Origin: Lachnospiraceae bacterium
GTDB taxonomy: Bacteria; Bacillota; Clostridia; Lachnospirales; Lachnospiraceae
Reading direction: 5' to 3'
Assembly (NCBI GenBank): GCA_017500935.1
Contig: JAFVXW010000087.1
Coordinates: 62,001 to 126,000, forward strand
DNA length: 64,000 bases
Part shown: one piece after another, positions 24,963 to 32,821 of the stretch
Layout of the letters: each line of letters begins with the position of its first letter
Numbering within the stretch: the first letter of the stretch is position 1
The notes under the pieces: model-generated
What the model was told of the DNA's origin: nothing
Seen by the model: the letters and a program-made list of their open reading frames with translations, nothing else
Database searches by the model: none
Program-made: the position numbers and the translations under genes

Positions 24963-26054
24963 ATGAAAAAAAGAATTTTAATTCTTGCCAATAATGCCAC
25001 CGGACTGTATGATTTCCGGAATGAGCTGCTTTTGCGGCTGTTAAAAGATTACGAAGTTCATGTCAGTCTGCCGGATGAAGAGGAAGTGCCTGAGATCGCG
25101 CAGGAAGGCTGTATGGTGCATCATACACAACTGGAACGCAGGGGAATGAATCCGGTGAAGGATGCCGGACTGATGCTGCGTTATCTGAGACTGCTGCGGA
25201 AGGTAAAGCCGGATATTGTTTTAACTTATACCATCAAGCCCAATATTTACGGCAGCCTTTGCTGCCGGATACTGCGGATTCCGTATCTTGTCAATATCAC
25301 CGGGTTGGGTTCAGCTTTTGAACACGAAGGAATGCTCCGGAAACTGGTGGTGTTTTTATACAGAACCGCTTTGAAAAAAGCAAGCTGCGTTTTCTTTCAG
25401 AATGCAAAAAACAGGGATGTTTTTACAGGATTTGGCATCAAAGGTAAAAAAGACCGGCTGGTCTGCGGCTCCGGCGTGAATCTGGACAGGCATGTCTTTG
25501 AAGAATATCCGGAGGAACAGGAGCCGGTAAGGCTTTTGTTCGTCGGAAGGATCATGAAGGAAAAAGGCATTGATGAGCTTTTGTATGCGGCAGAAAAAAT
25601 CCGTCAGGAATTCCCGGATGTAATTTTTGAATTGGTTGGCAGCTATGAGGATGATTATAAAGAGCTGATAGAGGAAAAACAAAAAGCCGGTATTGTACAG
25701 TTTACCGGTTATCAGAAGATCATCCATCCTTATTATAAAAGAGCTGCGGCAGCCGTTATGCCCAGTTATCATGAGGGAATGTCCAATGTGATCTTAGAGG
25801 CAGCCGCAACCGGAAGACCGGTGCTTGCGTCTGCTATTCCGGGATGTAAAGAAGGCTTTGATGACGGGATAACAGGAATTGGATTTATACCCAGGGATAA
25901 AGAAGCTTTTTATGAGGCAGTCAGACGTTTTCTGACACTTTCCCGTGAAGAGCGGAAAGAAATGGGTAAAAATGCCCGTAAAAAAATGGAAAAAGAGTTC
26001 GACCGCGGCTTTGTGGTGGAATCTTACATAGAAGAAATACAGAAAATAATATAA
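24963..26054 (+). CDS. GT4 glycosyltransferase, PglA-like
   Basis: A 363-residue GT-B enzyme. KPDIVLTYTIKPNIYGSLCC, NITGLGSAFE, FQNAKNRDVF and GKKDRLVCGSGVNLD match the PglA/CapM group that adds the second sugar (GalNAc in Campylobacter) to lipid-linked bacillosamine. The C-terminal E-x7-E motif is EGMSNVILE. It starts eight bases after the ATP-grasp stop. Position right after pglC supports second-sugar transfer; donor identity is inferred from family only. Confidence 0.85.
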   Translation: MKKRILILANNATGLYDFRNELLLRLLKDYEVHVSLPDEEEVPEIAQEGCMVHHTQLERRGMNPVKDAGLMLRYLRLLRKVKPDIVLTYTIKPNIYGSLCCRILRIPYLVNITGLGSAFEHEGMLRKLVVFLYRTALKKASCVFFQNAKNRDVFTGFGIKGKKDRLVCGSGVNLDRHVFEEYPEEQEPVRLLFVGRIMKEKGIDELLYAAEKIRQEFPDVIFELVGSYEDDYKELIEEKQKAGIVQFTGYQKIIHPYYKRAAAAVMPSYHEGMSNVILEAAATGRPVLASAIPGCKEGFDDGITGIGFIPRDKEAFYEAVRRFLTLSREERKEMGKNARKKMEKEFDRGFVVESYIEEIQKII

Positions 26055-26088
26055 AAGATGTCTAAGTCAGATATCAAGGAGGTTTATT

Positions 26089-27405
26089 ATGAGTTTATAT
26101 GAAAAGATCGTAGCAGGAGAAGAGAAAATCTCTTTAGTTGGTCTGGGTTATGTTGGTATGCCTATTGCCGTTGCATTTGCAAGAAAGGTTAAGGTTGTAG
26201 GCTTTGACTTAAATGAAGCAAAGATCAATCTGTACAAATCCGGCATTGATCCCACCAGAGAAGTGGGTGATGATGTGATCAAAACCACCACAGTGGAATT
26301 TACCGCTGACCCTGCAAGATTAAAAGAAGCAAAATTCCATATCGTTGCGGTCCCGACTCCCGTAAACGATGATCATACTCCTGACCTGACTCCTGTGGAA
26401 GGTGCCAGCAGACTGCTTGGTCAGAACCTGACCAAGGGCTCCATTATTGTATTTGAATCCACCGTATATCCCGGTGTAACCGAAGATGTCTGTGTGCCGA
26501 TTCTGGAAAAAGAGTCCGGATTAAAATGCGGCGTGGATTTCAAGATCGGTTATTCTCCCGAGCGTATCAACCCCGGTGATAAAGTACACCGTCTGGAAAC
26601 CATCACCAAGATCGTTTCCGGTATGGACGAAGAAACACTGGATGAAGTGGCAAAGGTTTATGAACTGGTAGTGGATGCTGGTGTATACCGTGCGGATTCC
26701 ATCAAGGTTGCAGAAGCTGCAAAGGTTATCGAAAACAGCCAGCGCGACATCAATATCGCATTTATGAACGAGCTTTCCATTATCTTTAACAAGATGGGCA
26801 TTGATACCAGAAGCGTGCTGGAAGCAGCAGGTACCAAGTGGAATTTCTTAAAGTTCTTCCCTGGTCTTGTAGGCGGTCACTGCATCGGTGTTGATCCTTA
26901 TTATCTGACCTATAAGGCGGAACAGATGGGATATCATTCCCAGGTCATTCTTGCAGGCCGCCGTATCAACGATGATATGGGCAAATATGTTGCTGAAAAT
27001 GTAGTGAAAAATCTGATCAAGGCTGATGTGGCAGTCAAGACTGCAAAGGTTGCGATCATGGGCTTTACTTTTAAGGAAAACTGCCCTGATACCAGAAATA
27101 CCAAGGTTATTGATATTGTGAACGAACTGCGTGAATACGGCATCGATCCCGTGATCGTGGATGAAACCGCAGACAGAGCAGAAGCAAAGCATCTTTACGG
27201 CATTGAACTGGCTGACCAGAGTGCGGTAAAGGATGTGGATGCACTGATCATTGCAGTTGCACACGATGAGTTTGGAAATCTGGACAAGGCTGCCATTGAT
27301 GCATGCTTTAACACTTCCAACACCAAAAAGGTGCTGGTGGATGTAAAGGGCGTGCAGGACAGAAAGGCATATCTGGGTGAAGAATATATTTACTGGAGAT
27401 TGTAA
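26089..27405 (+). CDS. tviB: UDP-N-acetyl-hexosamine 6-dehydrogenase (WbpO/TviB type)
   Basis: A 438-residue nucleotide-sugar dehydrogenase: NAD loop GLGYVG (18-23), AVPTPVNDDHTPDL, ESTVYPGVTEDVC, GYSPERINPGD and GGHCIGVDPYYL with catalytic Cys265. The PERINPGD and YVGMPIAVAF versions are those of the UDP-GlcNAc/GalNAc dehydrogenases rather than UDP-Glc or UDP-ManNAc enzymes. It oxidises C6 twice, giving a UDP-HexNAc uronic acid. AAGGAGG precedes ATG. With the TviC-like epimerase at 28782 it should supply UDP-GlcNAcA and UDP-GalNAcA, candidates for amidation by the AsnB-like genes downstream. Confidence 0.9.
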   Translation: MSLYEKIVAGEEKISLVGLGYVGMPIAVAFARKVKVVGFDLNEAKINLYKSGIDPTREVGDDVIKTTTVEFTADPARLKEAKFHIVAVPTPVNDDHTPDLTPVEGASRLLGQNLTKGSIIVFESTVYPGVTEDVCVPILEKESGLKCGVDFKIGYSPERINPGDKVHRLETITKIVSGMDEETLDEVAKVYELVVDAGVYRADSIKVAEAAKVIENSQRDINIAFMNELSIIFNKMGIDTRSVLEAAGTKWNFLKFFPGLVGGHCIGVDPYYLTYKAEQMGYHSQVILAGRRINDDMGKYVAENVVKNLIKADVAVKTAKVAIMGFTFKENCPDTRNTKVIDIVNELREYGIDPVIVDETADRAEAKHLYGIELADQSAVKDVDALIIAVAHDEFGNLDKAAIDACFNTSNTKKVLVDVKGVQDRKAYLGEEYIYWRL

Positions 27406-27489
27406 TAGCCTGTTTTTCTTTATACATCTCCCGGAATGTCAGTTTTGTGATAAATATCTGAAAAAATGATTAAGATTCCATGAAGTACA

Positions 27490-27518
27490 TTGTACAGAAA
27501 AAGAAAAAAAGATATACT
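27490..27518 (+). promoter_or_regulatory. Promoter with palindrome at the -35, upstream of the SGNH lipoprotein gene
   Basis: TTGTAC (27490-27495) and TATACT (27513-27518) stand 17 bases apart across an A-rich spacer. The -35 sits inside an 11-base near-palindrome GTACATTGTAC (27485-27495) that could be an operator. The 154-base gap after the dehydrogenase is AT-rich and otherwise shows nothing. Confidence 0.6.
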
Positions 27519-27565
27519 CTTTTTGGGATAAATGAACTTTGTGAGAATTTGGAGGAGTAATGAAT

Positions 27566-27772
27566 ATGAAAAACAGATCCGGACTGCTTGTCAGTATTTT
27601 GCTGACCGTTTCTGTACTTGCAGGAACCGTATTTGCGGGATGTGCGCAAGGTACTGATTATACAAAGGAAATTAAAGAATATCAGGAAAAGCTGGAGTCT
27701 TTACAGTCAGAAAATGCACAGTTAAAGCAGGAATTGGGAATTGTGGAGGAAAGCAGCGAGACAGCAGCTTAG
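27566..27772 (+). pseudogene. Lipoprotein N-terminal part of an SGNH hydrolase, ended by in-frame TAG
   Basis: This 68-residue product has a basic start, a hydrophobic segment and a lipobox-like FAGC with Cys26, so it would be exported and lipidated. A heptad coiled coil follows (EYQEKLESLQSENAQLKQEL). The frame stops at TAG 27770 but stays open in the same frame through 28729, where an intact SGNH domain lies. The codon before and after fit an acidic linker (ETAA then PEETENVPEES), so TAG probably replaces CAG. ATG 27566 is favoured because GGAGGAG lies eight bases upstream; ATG 27560 is too close to it. Confidence 0.75.
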
Positions 27773-27805
27773 CCGGAAGAAACCGAAAATGTTCCGGAGG
27801 AATCA

Positions 27806-28729
27806 GTGACGGAAGTAGGATCCTCTGCAGAAAAAGAAGGAACGGAAGCGGCAGAATCCGCAGAAAATGCGAATACTGCGGAATCCGAACAGACAACACA
27901 GCTCCAGGAACCTGAAAAAGTGTATCCTGAACCCAAAATACAGAGTCTCTCCGGTGTGCTTGAGGAAGGGGATGTGACCAATATTTTGGTGTTTGGTGAC
28001 AGTATCTGGGCAAATGACCGGGATGCGAGCGGTATTGCAGCCAAGGTGGAAGACTATCTGTATAAGATGGGATATGAAGTAAAGATTTACAATGCTGCTG
28101 TGGGCGGAACCCGTGCTTCTATTGATTTTGATGACAATGAGTGGGAGTATGGTCCTCAAAGTGACAATACACTGGGGAAGATGCTGTCGATCTTAAGCGG
28201 CAACACAGATATCGAGCTGATCAACGACCAGCCGGCTTACAGTGTTATGCAGGAAGTGATGCCGATCACGGAAGAGATTGATGTGGTAATCCTTGCATAT
28301 GGCATGAATGACTTTTTAAGTCAGGCGGAGAAAAACTGTTCCGAAAGACACTGGTGCGGTTACGGTACTGCGCTGAGAGAAGGCATTACCGCTTCCAACA
28401 GATTATGTCCCAATGCGGATGTCATGCTGATCGCGCCGACCTTTGCTTCCTATTTCCCGATCGGGGTGCAGAATATGGGTGATAAGGCATTGTTTAACTA
28501 TGTCAGGGTTGCCAATGATGTTGCAAGAGAATATCATGTGCTGAGTGCAGACCCCTACAACAACATGGGCGTGGATGTTTACAATGCGGATGATTATATT
28601 CTGGACGGGATTCATCTGAATGAATTGGGCAGAGATCTGTATGCCAGAATGGTGGCCGGTGTGCTCATTTATGGTAAAAAAGGCGAAATCTCCGGCAATG
28701 CCCTTCCCTGGGAAGCATTTGAAGAATGA
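27806..28729 (+). CDS. SGNH/GDSL hydrolase domain, downstream part of the interrupted lipoprotein gene
   Basis: Residues correspond to the rest of the frame begun at 27566. The SGNH blocks are complete: FGDSIW (nucleophile Ser66 here, Ser146 in the joined protein), VGGTRAS, AYGMNDF and DGIHLNELG with Asp267 and His270. Such enzymes remove or transfer acetyl or acyl groups on glycans. GTG 27806 is the first usable start and happens to have GGAGG five bases upstream, so reinitiation is possible, but the product would lack a signal peptide. An acid-rich linker (many Glu, Ser, Ala) precedes the domain, as in secreted lipoproteins. Confidence 0.78.
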   Translation: MTEVGSSAEKEGTEAAESAENANTAESEQTTQLQEPEKVYPEPKIQSLSGVLEEGDVTNILVFGDSIWANDRDASGIAAKVEDYLYKMGYEVKIYNAAVGGTRASIDFDDNEWEYGPQSDNTLGKMLSILSGNTDIELINDQPAYSVMQEVMPITEEIDVVILAYGMNDFLSQAEKNCSERHWCGYGTALREGITASNRLCPNADVMLIAPTFASYFPIGVQNMGDKALFNYVRVANDVAREYHVLSADPYNNMGVDVYNADDYILDGIHLNELGRDLYARMVAGVLIYGKKGEISGNALPWEAFEE

Positions 28730-28781
28730 CCGTGAAGGTACAAAAAGGTTACGAATTTGACAAGAAAGGAACGGCATCAGA

Positions 28782-29771
28782 TTGCCGGAACAGACAATGG
28801 GATATAAAAATCTTGTATTTGACAAAGACAGTGTATTTTTGGTAACAGGCGGTGCCGGCTTTATCGGCTCCAACCTGTGTGAGGCAATTTTAGAGCTGGG
28901 ATACAAAGTCCGCTGCTTAGATGACCTTTCCACCGGCAATATCAAGCATGTGGAGATGTTTGCGGACAACCCCAACTATACCTTTATCAAGGGAGATATC
29001 AAGGATTTTGATACCTGTATGAAAGCCTGCGAAGGTGTTGATTATGTGCTGAATCAGGCAGCATGGGGGTCTGTTCCCAGAAGTATCGAGATGCCCATCT
29101 TTTATGCACAGAACAATATCGTGGGTACACTGAATATGATGGAAGCGGCAAGACAGAACGGCGTTAAAAAGTTTGTTTACGCGTCCAGCTCTTCTGTATA
29201 CGGCGATCACCCTGCACTTCCCAAAAAGGAAGGAGTTGAAGGCAACGTGCTTTCTCCTTATGCGCTGACCAAAAAAGTAGATGAAGAATACGGCAGACTT
29301 TACAAAAAACTGTATGGACTGGATACCTACGGCATGCGTTATTTCAACGTATTCGGACGCAGGCAGAATCCCGAGGGCATGTATGCAGCGGTTATTCCGA
29401 AGTTTTTAAAACTTCTGTTAAACGGCGAAGTGCCTACCATCAACGGTGACGGAAAACAGTCCAGAGACTTTACTTATGTGGACAATGTCATTGAGGCAAA
29501 CTTAAAAGCTTGTCTGGCTCCCAGTGAAGCTGCCGGTGAAGCATACAATATCGGTTCCGGCGGCAGAGTTTTCCTGATCGATCTGTACTATGGCATGTGC
29601 GATGCCCTGGGCATTAAGGTTGAGCCTGTATTCGGACCTTCCAGAGCCGGTGATATCCGTGATTCCAATGCGGATATTTCCAAGGCAAGAGAACTGCTGG
29701 GATATGATCCTGACTATGATTTTGAAAAGGGAATCAAGCTGGCGATTGACTGGTATAAGAATAATCTGTAA
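28782..29771 (+). CDS. tviC: UDP-HexNAc(A) 4-epimerase, WbpP/TviC type
   Basis: A 329-residue extended short-chain dehydrogenase: NAD loop GGAGFIG (23-29), AAWGSVPRSIEMP, SSSSVYGDHP with catalytic Ser, SPYALTKK with Tyr160 and Lys164, and RQNPEGMYAAVIP. The layout and the SVPRS and NPEGMYAAVIP segments match WbpP/TviC, which interconvert UDP-GlcNAc/GalNAc and their uronic acids. TTG 28782 is used: AAAGGA lies 11 bases upstream, and the later ATG 28797 has no site. With TviB it gives UDP-GalNAcA. A strong terminator follows. Confidence 0.88.
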   Translation: MPEQTMGYKNLVFDKDSVFLVTGGAGFIGSNLCEAILELGYKVRCLDDLSTGNIKHVEMFADNPNYTFIKGDIKDFDTCMKACEGVDYVLNQAAWGSVPRSIEMPIFYAQNNIVGTLNMMEAARQNGVKKFVYASSSSVYGDHPALPKKEGVEGNVLSPYALTKKVDEEYGRLYKKLYGLDTYGMRYFNVFGRRQNPEGMYAAVIPKFLKLLLNGEVPTINGDGKQSRDFTYVDNVIEANLKACLAPSEAAGEAYNIGSGGRVFLIDLYYGMCDALGIKVEPVFGPSRAGDIRDSNADISKARELLGYDPDYDFEKGIKLAIDWYKNNL

Positions 29772-29776
29772 AATAG

Positions 29777-29820
29777 AGTCGGAGACTGATACTTACATAT
29801 CGGTTTCCGGCTATTTTTAT
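29777..29820 (+). terminator. Rho-independent terminator after the epimerase gene
   Basis: A 15-bp stem with three G-T wobbles: AGTCGGAGACTGATA (29777-29791) against TATCGGTTTCCGGCT (29798-29812), followed by ATTTTTAT. It divides the locus between the epimerase and the formyltransferase. The next 77 bases hold a GC-rich element with a C7 run and a repeated CCCGGCGTG. Confidence 0.85.
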
Positions 29821-29897
29821 GCGCGCCCGGCGTGATCGGGATTTTGCCGCTGATACGGCCGCCCCCCCGGCGTGCTCTATATATGGAGGAAATAAGC

Positions 29898-30869
29898 ATG
29901 CGTTATGATGTTGTGATTTTCGGCGTGAAAGATATGACTGCCGATATTGTGGAATATATTATGGACAATCAGATCGCCAAAGTGGATCTGGTGGTGACCA
30001 TCCATCCGGATGTGACGAAGAAAAATCAGGTTTCCGGTTATCAGGGACTTTCCTGGCTGACTGATAAATACGGGATTGAAGTGTATGAGACCCGTTCCTA
30101 TGCGTTAAATGATGAGGATACCAAACGCTTTTTTGAAGAAAACGAATTTGGTCTGGGTATTTCCATGAGCTGGCAGCGTCTGATCCCGGCAGCAGTGCTG
30201 GACAGATTTGAGCACGGTGTATTTGGACTGCACGGCGGACCGGGATATCTGCCCTCCGGCAGAGGCCGTTCTCCCTTAAACTGGGCAGTGGTGCGCGGTG
30301 ATACCCGTTTTATTCTGAATATGTTCCAGTATGATGAAAAGGCAGACAGCCCCAATGTGTTTGCAAATGAGATGTTTGCGATCAATCCCCATGATACGAT
30401 TCGTACTCTGCAGTATAAAAATGTGCTGGTGAGCCGCCGCCTGATCACAAAGCTTCTGGAAGCGCATAAGGAAGGAACGATCCGTGTCAGAAGAGATTCC
30501 AAAGATTTTGACAGCTGGAACGGCAAACGTACCGCGGCTGACGGTCTGATGGATTTTCATGCAAGAACCAGAGAACTGTACAATCTGGTGCGCGCGGTGA
30601 CCAAACCCTTCCCCGGCGCATTCTGCTATGCCGGAAGTCAAAAGGTGACAGTCTGGAGTGCGCATCCCTTCGATGAAATGCTTGACTTTTCCATGTATGC
30701 ACCCGGTGAGATCATTGCTGTTATGGACGGAAAGCTGATCGTGCGTACCCTGGACGGCTCTTTGCTGATCGAAGAGTTTGAGTGCGGAAGTGCGCTTGCC
30801 CCCGGTATGATCTTAAGCGGCGAATGTGCTGATGCAGACGGCGGACAGGCAGCTGGCAGGGAGGCTTGA
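29898..30869 (+). CDS. ArnA/Fmt-like sugar formyltransferase, catalytic Asn replaced
   Basis: A 323-residue protein with the methionyl-tRNA formyltransferase fold, closest in motif order to the formyltransferase half of ArnA and to sugar N-formyltransferases: GRSPLNWAVVRGDT, MFQYDEKADSPN and LYNLVRAVTKPFPGAFCYAG. These enzymes move formyl from N10-formyl-tetrahydrofolate to a sugar amine. The expected N-x-H-D triad is altered: Gly110 stands where Asn is normal, while His112 and Asp150 remain. ATG 29898 with GGAGGA is clear; upstream in-frame codons are spacer. Possible substrate: a 4-amino sugar such as the WecE or PglE product. Activity is uncertain because of the change. Confidence 0.75.
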   Translation: MRYDVVIFGVKDMTADIVEYIMDNQIAKVDLVVTIHPDVTKKNQVSGYQGLSWLTDKYGIEVYETRSYALNDEDTKRFFEENEFGLGISMSWQRLIPAAVLDRFEHGVFGLHGGPGYLPSGRGRSPLNWAVVRGDTRFILNMFQYDEKADSPNVFANEMFAINPHDTIRTLQYKNVLVSRRLITKLLEAHKEGTIRVRRDSKDFDSWNGKRTAADGLMDFHARTRELYNLVRAVTKPFPGAFCYAGSQKVTVWSAHPFDEMLDFSMYAPGEIIAVMDGKLIVRTLDGSLLIEEFECGSALAPGMILSGECADADGGQAAGREA

Positions 30870-30874
30870 TCAGG

Positions 30875-31624
30875 ATGAAGATCACCGTAAGAATGGACGA
30901 TATCACGCCGGATATGGACTGGAAAAGCTTTGATGCCTTCGTGGAAATGTTCTGCAAATATGGAATCAAACCGCTTTTGGGGATCGTGCCCTGTAACCGT
31001 GATCCCAAACTTGCCCTCGATGCACCTGATCCGACTTTTTATGAAAAAATGAAGGCATTGCAGAAAGATGGGTATTGCCTTGCCATGCATGGCTGTTATC
31101 ATGTTTACGAAACCAAAAAAGGCGGCTGTTTTCCCTTAAATCCCAAGTCTGAGTTTGCTGGAAGAAGTTATGAAAAGCAGCGGGAGCTTTTGCAGACCGG
31201 AAAAGCATATCTGGAAGAAAACGGTATTTACACAGATATTTTCATGGCACCCGGTCACACGCTGGACAAAAATACGGTAAAAGTGCTCAAAGAGCTTGGA
31301 TTTTGCTATATTACAGACGGCTACGGAAAAGCACCTTACAAACGCCGGGGGATGACCTGGCTGCCCATTTCGTTTCTGCAGCGTTTTCTGTTTTCAGAGA
31401 GGGAAGGAACGGCGACGCTGGTACTCCATGTCAACAACAGTACCCAAAAAGAGCTGGAAGACTATGATAAAATGTTTGCGCAGTATCAGGGAAACTTTAT
31501 TCCCTATTCTGCGTTGTTAGAGATGGAAGCAAAGCAGCAGAATCCGGCTGCGAGGCTGGCAGAGTATGGCATGGCTTTAGGGAAACAGTGGGCTGCAAGG
31601 CTTTTGCGGGCGTTGAGACACTGA
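30875..31624 (+). CDS. NodB-like polysaccharide deacetylase-fold protein (DUF2334-like)
   Basis: A 249-residue protein: ITVRMDDITPDMDW gives the Asp-Asp pair, AMHGCYHVYE the His-x3-His metal site, and FMAPGHTLDKNTV plus LVLHVNN the later motifs. No signal peptide is present, so it should work in the cytoplasm, perhaps on a nucleotide-sugar or lipid-linked intermediate. ATG 30875 is 11 bases after GGGAGG; TTG 30866 overlaps the previous stop and is too near that site. Tight coupling to the formyltransferase suggests consecutive steps: deacetylation to free an amine, then formylation. Confidence 0.72.
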   Translation: MKITVRMDDITPDMDWKSFDAFVEMFCKYGIKPLLGIVPCNRDPKLALDAPDPTFYEKMKALQKDGYCLAMHGCYHVYETKKGGCFPLNPKSEFAGRSYEKQRELLQTGKAYLEENGIYTDIFMAPGHTLDKNTVKVLKELGFCYITDGYGKAPYKRRGMTWLPISFLQRFLFSEREGTATLVLHVNNSTQKELEDYDKMFAQYQGNFIPYSALLEMEAKQQNPAARLAEYGMALGKQWAARLLRALRH

Positions 31625-31673
31625 CTGCCGTATCAATTGCCGTATCCATGCAAAATGATGAGGAGTATAGCAT

Positions 31674-32810
31674 ATGAAAGAACCAATCCGTGTACTGCAT
31701 GTTCTGGGCGGTACCAATCTGGGCGGTGCAGAAAGCAGAGTGATGGATCTGTACCGTCATATTGACAGGGAACGCATCCAGTTTGATTTTGCGGTGCACA
31801 CACAGGAAAAAGGCTTTTTTGACGAAGAGATCAAGAAGCTGGGCGGCAGAATTTATCCGCTGCCCAGATTTAAAGTATATAACTGGCTTTCCTACCAAAA
31901 AGCGTGGAAGCAGTTTTTGAAAGAACATCCGGGTTATGCAGCGGTGCATGGACATATGACCAGCACGGCATCGATTTATCTGCCGACAGCCAAAAAAAGC
32001 GGCGTGCCGATCACGGTTGCCCATGCCAGAAGCGCGGGGACCGATGCCGGCATCAAAGGGCTTCTGACCCGTCTGATCCGGAAAAATCTGTGGAAACAGA
32101 CGGATTACTGTTTTGCCTGCTCTGCTTTGGCGGGAGAAGCGGTATATGGAAAAACGGCGTGTGCGCAGGAGCTGGTGCATGTGATCCCCAATGCCATCAC
32201 ATTGGAAAAATATGCCTATGATCCCAACATGCGGGAGCAGATGCGTCAGGAATGGCAGCTGCAGGACAAGCTGGTGATCGGTCATGTGGGACGTTTCCAT
32301 GCGGCAAAAAATCACGGATTTTTACTGGAAGTGTTTGCGGAAATAAAAAAACTGCGGCAGGATGCCGTTTTGTTTTTGGTGGGCGAAGGCGAAGGCATGG
32401 AAGCGGCAAAACAGAAGGCATCGGAGCTTGGAATTATGCAGGATGTGGTTTTTGCCGGTAAAAAAACCAATGTATCGGACTATTATCAGATGTTTGACGT
32501 GCTTTTATTCCCCTCTTTGTATGAAGGAATGCCGGGAACCGTTCTGGAAGCGCAGGCGGCAGGTCTGTCCTGCCTGATCTCTGATACCATCACGCCGGAG
32601 GCCGGTGTGACAGAGCTGGTGGAATATAAGAATCTGCAGGATGGTGCGCAGAAATGGGCAGAGAGTCTGCTGACACTTCTGCAAAAAAATACAGCAGAAC
32701 GCACCGGACGTCTGCAGGCACTCAGAGCAGCAGGCTTTGATGTGAGCGATCAGGCTGTGAAGATGATGAATTTTTATGAAAAAGGTGACGAAAGCTTGTT
32801 TTCGTCGTAA
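31674..32810 (+). CDS. GT4 glycosyltransferase, EpsF-like
   Basis: A 378-residue GT-B enzyme. VLHVLGGTNLGGAESRVMDLYR opens the acceptor domain; IGHVGRFHAAKNHGFLLEVF begins the donor domain; YEGMPGTVLE is the E-x7-E motif. HGHMTSTASIYLPTAKKSG is typical of the Bacillus EpsF-like group. GAGGAG precedes ATG. Two copies of TGCCGTATC lie in the 49-base gap upstream. It begins a run of four GT4 genes; donor unknown. Confidence 0.87.
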   Translation: MKEPIRVLHVLGGTNLGGAESRVMDLYRHIDRERIQFDFAVHTQEKGFFDEEIKKLGGRIYPLPRFKVYNWLSYQKAWKQFLKEHPGYAAVHGHMTSTASIYLPTAKKSGVPITVAHARSAGTDAGIKGLLTRLIRKNLWKQTDYCFACSALAGEAVYGKTACAQELVHVIPNAITLEKYAYDPNMREQMRQEWQLQDKLVIGHVGRFHAAKNHGFLLEVFAEIKKLRQDAVLFLVGEGEGMEAAKQKASELGIMQDVVFAGKKTNVSDYYQMFDVLLFPSLYEGMPGTVLEAQAAGLSCLISDTITPEAGVTELVEYKNLQDGAQKWAESLLTLLQKNTAERTGRLQALRAAGFDVSDQAVKMMNFYEKGDESLFSS

Positions 32811-32821
32811 GGAGAAGCTGT

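Noticed and set aside
26020..26060. Promoter just upstream of the tviB-like gene
   Set aside because: AT-rich TAATAT/TATAAA stretches exist but no acceptable -35 at the right distance was found.
27770..27772. TAG as pyrrolysine
   Set aside because: It falls in a variable acidic linker where Gln is plausible, and no pyl genes are visible.
31497..32315. Minus-strand open frame (272 codons) across two genes
   Set aside because: It spans the end of the NodB-like gene and the start of a GT4, with no ribosome site and no recognisable domain.
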